NCBI GenBank assembly: GCA_015231685.1
Contig: JADGBA010000085.1
Coordinates: forward strand, 1 to 5,621
Origin: Candidatus Omnitrophota bacterium
GTDB taxonomy: Bacteria > Omnitrophota > Gorgyraeia > 2-02-FULL-51-18 > JAGOUK01
Direction: 5' to 3'
DNA: 5,621 nucleotides
Shown: in pieces, positions 1 to 5,452 of the stretch
Numbering within the stretch: the stretch's first letter is position 1
Layout of the letters: each line of letters opens with the position of its first letter
Program-made: the position numbers and the translations under genes
Notes under the pieces: model-generated
Seen by the model: only the letters and a program-made list of their open reading frames with translations
Told to the model about the DNA's origin: nothing
The model's database searches: none

Positions 1-799
1 TCACCGTCGTCAATATGGCGATCGTGCCCGCCCACTGAAAAATCTTGAGCATGGTTTTGAGCCGCAGAACCTGTTCGCTTTCCCGAATCACCTCCTCACG
101 GCTGAGGAGTTTTTCAAGCTGGGCAATGCCGATTTTGAGAAGCACAAAGAAGAGCAGTCCGCCGAGAATCACCAGGAGCACGGCAATGCCGCGCGCAAGG
201 AGTCCCCGCTTCAGAGACTGGTCCTTTTTGATCCCCAAAAGCTCGGCCCGAAGCGCATCAATTCGCGCCTGATTGGCCTCGATCATCTGCTGAGCAAGAC
301 CGGCCTTGCTCTCCGCGAGGCTCGACTGCGCCTTCTTGGATTCCGCTTCCTTCTTGAGCCGTTCGGCATCCTCCGCAAGCTGGCGTGCCTTGGCGGCGGC
401 ATCCGCGTCTCTGTTGTCAACAGCTTCCTTCTTGAGGATTTCGGATTCTTTCTGGGCGACCTCAGCCGCCTGCTCCTTCAGCCGGGCTTCCTTGTCCAGT
501 TTCTGTTTTTCGAGAAGCGCCTTCTCGGCCTCCATCATGGCCTTTTCGGTTTCCAGCTTGGTGTCCTGAATGACCTGAAGGGTTTCCTGCTTCTTTTCTT
601 TGACGGTTTTATCCGCCGAAGCCGCAGCATCCGCCGCAACGGCCTGCTTCTCTTCGGTTGCCGGAACGTCTGCGGCAGGTGCACTCGAAGGCCCGAAGTT
701 CTGATTCCGGGCGGTCGCATCTGTGCCGGAATCTGCCCGAAGCGTCCCGCCGGCGAAGAACAAGGCCACCACAATCACAGTCAGTGCAAAACGTCTCAT
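1..799 (-). CDS. Putative MscS-family mechanosensitive channel, N-terminal part (runs off left edge)
   Basis: Translating the minus strand from the ATG at 799-797 gives 266 uninterrupted residues to the window edge. Residues 1-23 look like a Sec signal peptide: MRRFALTVIVV, a hydrophobic core, then LRA before DS. Residues about 45-190 are rich in Ala, Glu, Lys and Gln, with repeated KKEA/AEDAE-type heptads, and should form a long extracytoplasmic coiled coil. A strong membrane helix follows at about 200-226. After a charged stretch, a second hydrophobic segment starts (RLKTMLKIFQWAGTIAILTT, 246-265), which resembles the transmembrane entry into a MscS pore domain. That architecture is the basis for the call. 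The diagnostic pore helix and beta domain lie outside the window, so another coiled-coil membrane protein is possible. No good Shine-Dalgarno precedes the ATG; an in-frame TTG two codons upstream, with AGGGG 10 bases before it, is an alternative start. The gene is divergent from the phosphonate genes and probably unrelated to them. Confidence 0.65.
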   Translation of the reverse strand, partial: MRRFALTVIVVALFFAGGTLRADSGTDATARNQNFGPSSAPAADVPATEEKQAVAADAAASADKTVKEKKQETLQVIQDTKLETEKAMMEAEKALLEKQKLDKEARLKEQAAEVAQKESEILKKEAVDNRDADAAAKARQLAEDAERLKKEAESKKAQSSLAESKAGLAQQMIEANQARIDALRAELLGIKKDQSLKRGLLARGIAVLLVILGGLLFFVLLKIGIAQLEKLLSREEVIRESEQVLRLKTMLKIFQWAGTIAILTTV

Positions 800-836
800 A
801 TTCAAGGTATGTTTACCCCTCTATTACCATCGCTTC

Positions 837-866
837 TTTACACAGTATAGGATTAAGCATTATAGC
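837..866 (+). promoter_or_regulatory. Candidate upstream sigma70-like promoter for the rightward operon
   Basis: TTTACA at 837-842 matches the -35 consensus at five of six positions. TATAGC at 861-866, 18 bases downstream, matches the -10 at four of six. A transcript from here would begin near 873 and carry a leader of about 60 bases with the 885-913 inverted repeat in it. Its -10 overlaps the opposite-strand TATAAT, so the two promoters could not be occupied at once. This is an alternative to the stronger -10 at 921-926. Confidence 0.25.
859..864 (-). promoter_or_regulatory. Candidate -10 box for the leftward channel-like gene
   Basis: Read on the minus strand this is a perfect TATAAT, about 60 bases upstream of the ATG at 799, in the AT-rich divergent intergenic region. 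The best -35 match (TTCCAA at 888-883, 18-base spacer) is poor. An 8-bp palindrome, TAGCGCTA (863-870), overlaps the box edge. The call rests on the -10 match and position only. Confidence 0.4.
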
Positions 867-884
867 GCTACTGATTTTTGTTTT

Positions 885-913
885 GGAAGGGTTATTGTTT
901 TTTCCGCCCTTCC
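885..913. repeat. 7-bp perfect inverted repeat, operator-like
   Basis: GGAAGGG at 885-891 is the exact reverse complement of CCCTTCC at 907-913, with 15 bases between. The dyad is centred at about 899, where the -35 element of the promoter with its TATAAT at 921 would sit (17-base spacing puts it at 898-903, a run of T). That geometry suits a repressor or activator site. In a longer transcript it could also fold as a hairpin with a large loop. It cannot be a gene terminator because both flanking genes read away from it. Confidence 0.35.
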
Positions 914-920
914 CCCGCGG

Positions 921-926
921 TATAAT
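921..926 (+). promoter_or_regulatory. Perfect TATAAT -10 box, likely producing a leaderless mRNA
   Basis: TATAAT at 921-926 lies only 8 bases before the ATG at 935. Typical spacing places transcription start at about 933-935, essentially at the first base of the start codon. No purine-rich ribosome binding site exists between the box and the ATG. The -35 is weak: TTTTTT at 17-base spacing or TTGTTT (895-900) at 20. Together these point to leaderless initiation of the flippase-like gene. Confidence 0.5.
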
Positions 927-934
927 GTCGCACC

Positions 935-1987
935 ATGCAACGACTTAAAAACATCTCAGCTGCCCTGCGAGGACATCTCTTGCAGCTGGCCATGTTCGCC
1001 GCGGGACTGGCCCTCCTGGGCTGGGTATTCAGCTGGGTTCACCTGAGCAACCTTCGCGCGGCCTTGACGGATCTGGGGCCCTGGGCGTGGGCATTACCGT
1101 CGGTCTATCTTTTCATGACGGTATGGGACATCTGGGGCTGGCGCATTATTTTTGAAGAGCAGGATCGCGGGCTCATGCGATTCAAAAGCCTCTTCCTTAT
1201 TCACACCGCGTGCCAGGCAGTCAACAACATCACCCCGTTTGTGGATGTTGGCGGAGAATTCCTGAAAATGCGCCTCGTCTCACGCCGCTTCGGCCTCCCC
1301 AACGAACGCGTGCTCTCGAGCATCCTCATCCAGCGAACCATGCTCTTTGTGTCGGAGAATTTCTTCTGGGCGCTGGGTCTGGTTCCCGTATTTTTTGTGT
1401 GGGATGTCTCAGGCCGTCTCAGGATGATTCTTCTCGCCGGCGCCGCTTTGTTTACGGCGATGGGCGCGGCACTCCTGTGGGTCCAGACGAAGGGCATCTT
1501 CATGACCCTTCTCGGGGGCTTCCGCATCATCGGAATCGATCCGGAATTCATCCGTAAAACGGGAACCACCCTGGCCGGAACGGATGAAGCGATACGCGCG
1601 TTCTACACCGCCCGGGGCCGCCGCTGGATCGCCTCATTGGCGCTTCACTTTTTGGGATGGGTCTCCGGGGGTCTTGAGGTGTACTGGATTTTTCGTCTCC
1701 TCGGACACCCCATCGGCATGGCCGAAGCTGTCACGATCGAGGCCCTCATCCAACTCATCCGCACGGTCAGCTTCTACGTCCCGGGCAATCTCGGTGTTCA
1801 GGAAGGCGCGCTCGCGCTTTTGGCCCAGTGGATGGGCCTGCACCCTTCGGCCGGCGTCATGGTGAGTCTGCTCAAGCGTTACCGCCACCTGACATGGACC
1901 CTGATCGGGTTCGGTATATGGTTTATGATAGAATTGAGATTCAAATTTTCAGGATCCCGAACACATGAACAAATCGACGCTGTTTAG
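935..1987 (+). CDS. Flippase-like membrane protein, YbhN / LPG synthase TM-region family
   Basis: The product is a 350-residue integral inner-membrane protein. Hydrophobic segments are visible at about 14-36, 50-72, 128-155, 162-184, 232-256, 266-300 and 318-336. Two family hallmarks are present: NNITPFVDVGGEFLKMRL (97-114) and the re-entrant motif VPGNLGVQEGA (282-292), followed by the KRYRHLTW stretch (314-321). These are typical of the lysylphosphatidylglycerol-synthase transmembrane region family (PF03706, including YbhN and HpnL), whose members are thought to move or accept lipids. No soluble aminoacyl transferase domain is attached, so this is the flippase-like part only. The ATG at 935 is chosen because the protein begins with a normal basic N-terminus before the first helix, although no Shine-Dalgarno is present. 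Its 3' end overlaps the PEP mutase gene by 23 bases, which strongly suggests co-translation. I infer that it handles a phosphonate-bearing lipid or a lipid-linked glycan; the actual substrate is unknown. Confidence 0.85.
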   Translation: MQRLKNISAALRGHLLQLAMFAAGLALLGWVFSWVHLSNLRAALTDLGPWAWALPSVYLFMTVWDIWGWRIIFEEQDRGLMRFKSLFLIHTACQAVNNITPFVDVGGEFLKMRLVSRRFGLPNERVLSSILIQRTMLFVSENFFWALGLVPVFFVWDVSGRLRMILLAGAALFTAMGAALLWVQTKGIFMTLLGGFRIIGIDPEFIRKTGTTLAGTDEAIRAFYTARGRRWIASLALHFLGWVSGGLEVYWIFRLLGHPIGMAEAVTIEALIQLIRTVSFYVPGNLGVQEGALALLAQWMGLHPSAGVMVSLLKRYRHLTWTLIGFGIWFMIELRFKFSGSRTHEQIDAV

Positions 1988-3635
1988 AAAACTCCTCAAA
2001 ACCCGCCGTCCGGTGCTTCTTTCCGGAGCTCATGACGCGCTGAGCGCCAAGCTCACCGAGGAGGCCGGATTCGATGCGGTGTGGGTGTCGAGCTTCGGTG
2101 TTTCGGCCGCGATGCGCCTCATGCCCGACGCTAATGTGCTCACGATGACCGAGATGCTGGAAACTGCCAAAGGCATCAACGACGCCGTCGGCATTCCGGT
2201 CATCGCCGACTGCGACAACGGTTATGGCAACGTCCATAACATTATCCGCATGGTGCGTGAATACGAACGCGCGGGCATCGCCGGGGTATCCATCGAAGAC
2301 AACCCCTTTCCCAAGAAATGCAGCCTGTATCCGGGAGAACGTCCCGACCTCGTGGATGCGGACGAGATGGCCGGACGCATCCATGCGGCCAAGCAGACCC
2401 AGAGTCACCGTGATTTCTTTGTGATCGCGCGCACAGAGGCGCTGATCGCGGGATTGGGGATGGACGAGGCGATGAACAAAGCCCTCAAGTACGAGGCGGC
2501 CGGTGCCGATGCGATCCTCATCCACTCGCGCCAGAAGTCGCCTGCAGAAATCCGGGAATTCTGCCGCCGGTGGAAATCCGCGGGACGCGTTCCTCTGGTC
2601 GCCGTGCCCACCAAGTACCCCGGCATCACCTCCAAGGAACTTTATCGTACCGGAATCCGTGTCGTCATTTTCGCGAATCAGGCGCTCCGAGCCTCGGTAT
2701 CGGCCATGCAAAAGACACTGAAGACCATGAAGGATGCCGATTCCGTGCAGGCCGCGGAGTCCTCCATCGCCCCGCTCTCAGAAATTTTCCGCCTCGTCGG
2801 CCAGCCTCAGCTCGAAGCCAACGAAAAACGTTATCTCGAGGGATTCAAGTCCAAACGCGGCGCGATCATCGTCGCCGCGGGATTTGAGAAGGAACTGTGG
2901 CCCCTTAATGAGGGCTGTCCCAAGACCCTGCTCCCCGTTGGCGGCAAATCCATTCTGGAGCGTCAGGTTCACGCCTTGAACCGCTGCGGAATCACCGATA
3001 TCGCGGTGGTGGGCGGCCACCATGCCGAGAAGATCCGCCTCCCCGGCGTCACAACCATCACGAATCCCCGCTACCGCAAAGGCGGGATGCTCCATTCCCT
3101 GTTTTGTGCCCGCGAACGGATGGACCGGGAGTTTGTGTTCGTCTACGGCGATGTGCTTTTTGATGATTACATTCTCTCGAAACTTCTCAAATCAAAGAAG
3201 GACATCACCCTCGCCGTGGACCGCTTCCCGAACCGCAGTGCTGGGAGCGCCGCCAACCGGGACTGGGTCACCCTGGATTCGGTTCGTTCGAACGCCCCCC
3301 CGGCCATCGGCGCCCTGGAACGAGTCGCCTCCATCGGCCGGCACATCGATCCGTCGAAAGCAGACGGAGAGTTCATCGGTCTTGCTTCGTTTTCGGATCG
3401 GGGGGCCCGGACCCTTAGAGACACGTACCGGCGTCTCACGAGCCGCCCTTCACCCAAAACCTCCCGCGGCGCCCGGAATTTCCAAAACGCTGAATTCACG
3501 GACCTGGCGCAGGAACTCATTCGCCGCAGACAAAACGTCCACAGCCTCAATATTCGCGGCGGTTGGATTGATATTGATTCGTTCGAGGATTACCGGAAGG
3601 CCTGGAAGCGCTTCAGCTCTCACGCCCCGGCGTGA
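1965..3635 (+). CDS. pepM: Phosphoenolpyruvate mutase fused to a nucleotidyltransferase domain
   Basis: The 556-residue product has two domains. Residues 1-291 are a PEP mutase of the isocitrate lyase superfamily, which isomerises PEP to phosphonopyruvate, the entry step to C-P compounds. Visible features are SSFGVSA (42-48), D55, the Mg-binding DCDNGYGN (82-89), ARTEALIAG (155-163, R156), ADAILIHS (181-188, H187) and ANQALRASVSAMQ (237-249), which is characteristic of the PEP mutase/phosphonopyruvate hydrolase branch. The gating loop reads EDNPFPKKCS (111-120) rather than canonical EDK(x5)NS. Residues about 298-547 are a sugar-nucleotide/LicC-type nucleotidyltransferase: AIIVAAG, PKTLLPVGG (K320), YGDVLFDD (D396) and WIDIDSFEDY (D538). 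The Arg of its GxGxR loop is replaced (FEKEL, E310). The ATG at 1965 has AGGA 10 bases upstream and lies inside the flippase gene. A hydrolase or lyase activity is a less likely alternative; pathway neighbours favour the mutase. Confidence 0.85.
   Translation: MNKSTLFRKLLKTRRPVLLSGAHDALSAKLTEEAGFDAVWVSSFGVSAAMRLMPDANVLTMTEMLETAKGINDAVGIPVIADCDNGYGNVHNIIRMVREYERAGIAGVSIEDNPFPKKCSLYPGERPDLVDADEMAGRIHAAKQTQSHRDFFVIARTEALIAGLGMDEAMNKALKYEAAGADAILIHSRQKSPAEIREFCRRWKSAGRVPLVAVPTKYPGITSKELYRTGIRVVIFANQALRASVSAMQKTLKTMKDADSVQAAESSIAPLSEIFRLVGQPQLEANEKRYLEGFKSKRGAIIVAAGFEKELWPLNEGCPKTLLPVGGKSILERQVHALNRCGITDIAVVGGHHAEKIRLPGVTTITNPRYRKGGMLHSLFCARERMDREFVFVYGDVLFDDYILSKLLKSKKDITLAVDRFPNRSAGSAANRDWVTLDSVRSNAPPAIGALERVASIGRHIDPSKADGEFIGLASFSDRGARTLRDTYRRLTSRPSPKTSRGARNFQNAEFTDLAQELIRRRQNVHSLNIRGGWIDIDSFEDYRKAWKRFSSHAPA
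3620..3635. repeat. Inverted repeat formed by the shared ends of two convergent genes
   Basis: TCACGCC at 3620-3626 and GGCGTGA at 3629-3635 are perfect reverse complements with two bases between them. The outer three bases on each side are the stop codons: TGA at 3633-3635 on plus and TGA at 3622-3620 on minus. Both proteins therefore end alike, HAPA and HAGA. As RNA it would form about a 6-bp stem with a 4-base loop in either direction. Neither side has a T tract, so a classical intrinsic terminator is not supported. Confidence 0.6.
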
Positions 3636-5452
3636 TCGGCAAGATAAGCGTTGATTCGTTCGAGGTCCTTAGCGAAGTCCATCTCCGTCCAAAAGGTTCC
3701 CGCCACACTCTCAAGATTCAGGCGTGATTTTTTCATGAGAACGGCAAGACTCTCTTCGTATTCGCAGTCCCAGACATTGCGGCGATAAAAATCTTCGAGA
3801 ATTCCCTTGAGCCTGACCGCATCAGTGCGGCTGAGGCGCAGGATGCCCGTGGCCTCGCCCTCCGACTTAAAGCGCGGATCGGGTTTTTTGGAAATGCCGC
3901 TCAGCCTGCCGTTTGTGGAGCCCAGCATCATCTCTTCCCCTCCGGAAACGGACCCCGGATCCGCCAAAAACGCACTCGCGTGTTTCGATCCCACAAGACG
4001 CCCCAGCGCCTCCGTCTCGAAGAACACATCCGCGTCCATAATCAGAACGCTGCGGTCCAGATACTTTCGGGCGCTTCTCAAAGAAAGAATACTTCCCCGC
4101 CGGTATACCGGGTTCAAAACCGTCTTGACCCGGAGCCCGGCGGCGTATTTGCTGATGGCCGCCTCAACCTGAGACGACTCAAAGCCGGTCACCACCACCA
4201 CATCCCGGATGCCGATTTGCCGGAAAGCCTCAAAATATCTTTCAAGAAGGGGCTTCCGGTCTGGGCCGATCGGAACAAGGCATTTGGGTGTGTGCCGCAT
4301 CCCGAGCCTGCGCCCGGCCCCGGCAGCCAGAAGGATCGCGCGTGGCCGGGGCTTCGAACGCTCGCGGCGGAGCACCTCCCGGAACGCGGTAAGAAACCGT
4401 TGAATCGCTGCCTCATCGGTTTCGCCGAGATTTGAAATACGAAAAATCTTTGAGGCCAGGCGCGACTGTCCCGCGTAAATAATGAATCCTCTTTGTTTGA
4501 GTCCGTCGTGCAGCGCACGATAGCTCGCCCCGTCCGGAAGCCACATGGCGTGGAGCACGTGCGACCTCATGCGGGCCGGCACCACGAACCGGCATCCCGC
4601 TGCGGTCAGCCCTTGCTCCAGAACCCGGCTGCGCCGCTGGTATGACCGAACGCGGGATTCGAGCCCCTGAAGCTTCAGCTCCGACAAAGCTTCATGCAGC
4701 GCATAAAAAAGCTGCACCGCGGGCGTGAAGGACACGTCCCCCATCCTTTGCTTGGCGAGGGCGCCTCCCAAATCCAGATACACCGAACGTGGCCGCTTTC
4801 TCAAAGGCACGCCGCCGGAGACAAGCACAAAGGATACCCCCGGATAGCCATGCAAACACTTGCCCGAAGTGCCGGCCACGAGCGACGCGCCAAGTACCTT
4901 GAAGTCCAGCCGCTCCCCGCCGAGCGAACTCACCGCATCCAGAAGCAGGGTCTTCCCGAGACGGCGTGCGATCCGCGCCACCATGGGAAGCGGATTCAGA
5001 ATCCCGGTCGAGGTCTCATGGTGCACCATCGCCAGTGCGCAAATCGACGGATCACGCCTGAGTTCACGCTCAATTTCGGCAAACTCAAAAAAGCGGTCTG
5101 AGCCGGTCGTGAGCACGCTATGCCGGACGCCCGCGGTCTCGAGAATCCGGGCCATCCGTTCACCATATACCCCGTTGGAAAGAACGAGAACGCTCCCCCG
5201 CCCCGGATCAAAAGAAACCAGCATCGATTCGACGGCCGCAGTACCCGATCCCGTCAAAAAGGCCGCTTCATGCGTCCGCGCGGCGCCGAGCACCTTCGGA
5301 AGCTCCCGCCTCAAATCATCCAGAAGATCAAAAAATTCCTCTTCCCGATGACAGATATCCGGCCCCCCGAGTGAGCGCCGCACCCGGGACGTCACATTGA
5401 CCGGCCCCGGATTCATCAGCACCCATTTCTTCACTTGAGAACGCTTGGCCAT
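3620..5452 (-). CDS. 2-Aminoethylphosphonate transaminase fused to a PntC-like nucleotidyltransferase
   Basis: The 610-residue product has two domains. Residues 1-362 are a class V PLP aminotransferase resembling 2-AEP:pyruvate transaminase (PhnW type): NPGPVNVT (14-21), GSGTAA (68-73), HHETSTG (144-150), LLLDAVSSLGG (169-179, D172), SGKCLHGYPG with PLP lysine K198, T243 in SFTP, and the substrate-binding Arg in FRISNLGE (R338). It should interconvert phosphonoacetaldehyde and AEP. Residues 370-605 are a nucleotidyltransferase with an intact signature: AILLAAGAGRRLG (372-384), TPKCLVPIG (K390), NPVYRRG, IMDADVFFE (D473, D475) and WTEMDFAKDLE (D592). By analogy with PntC, it would make CMP-AEP from AEP and CTP. 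I prefer the ATG at 5452 over the in-frame TTG at 5455: a GAGGAG sits 6 bases upstream, and TGATG overlaps the preceding stop. Base specificity and amino donor cannot be read from sequence. An alanine-glyoxylate-type aminotransferase is the alternative, made unlikely by context. Confidence 0.85.
   Translation of the reverse strand: MAKRSQVKKWVLMNPGPVNVTSRVRRSLGGPDICHREEEFFDLLDDLRRELPKVLGAARTHEAAFLTGSGTAAVESMLVSFDPGRGSVLVLSNGVYGERMARILETAGVRHSVLTTGSDRFFEFAEIERELRRDPSICALAMVHHETSTGILNPLPMVARIARRLGKTLLLDAVSSLGGERLDFKVLGASLVAGTSGKCLHGYPGVSFVLVSGGVPLRKRPRSVYLDLGGALAKQRMGDVSFTPAVQLFYALHEALSELKLQGLESRVRSYQRRSRVLEQGLTAAGCRFVVPARMRSHVLHAMWLPDGASYRALHDGLKQRGFIIYAGQSRLASKIFRISNLGETDEAAIQRFLTAFREVLRRERSKPRPRAILLAAGAGRRLGMRHTPKCLVPIGPDRKPLLERYFEAFRQIGIRDVVVVTGFESSQVEAAISKYAAGLRVKTVLNPVYRRGSILSLRSARKYLDRSVLIMDADVFFETEALGRLVGSKHASAFLADPGSVSGGEEMMLGSTNGRLSGISKKPDPRFKSEGEATGILRLSRTDAVRLKGILEDFYRRNVWDCEYEESLAVLMKKSRLNLESVAGTFWTEMDFAKDLERINAYLADHAGA

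Noticed and set aside
286..660. Low-complexity Lys/Glu/Ala coding repeat as a DNA repeat array
   Set aside because: The similarity is at the amino-acid level from a coiled coil; the nucleotide units are not regular or identical.
45..948. Plus-strand frames of 75-107 codons at the left end
   Set aside because: They are opposite or partly opposite the coiled-coil membrane protein, whose minus-strand frame is open from the ATG at 799 to the edge and makes biological sense (signal peptide, coil, membrane helix).
1941..2711. 256-codon open frame on the minus strand antisense to PEP mutase
   Set aside because: It lies wholly opposite a clear enzyme-coding frame with conserved motifs, its own product has no recognisable domain and is rich in His/Arg/Gly as expected for a GC-rich shadow frame.
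3620..3650. Intrinsic bidirectional terminator at the convergent gene ends
   Set aside because: A hairpin is possible, but neither strand has a following T tract, so I list it only as an inverted repeat.
3022..3654. 210-codon plus-strand frame over the mutase nucleotidyltransferase domain
   Set aside because: Alternative frame of a region whose real frame shows the nucleotidyltransferase motifs; composition is Pro/Arg/Ser-rich and resembles no family.
3807..5374. Several plus-strand open frames opposite the transaminase fusion gene
   Set aside because: All are antisense to an uninterrupted 610-codon frame with conserved PLP and nucleotidyltransferase residues; none has a convincing start or domain.
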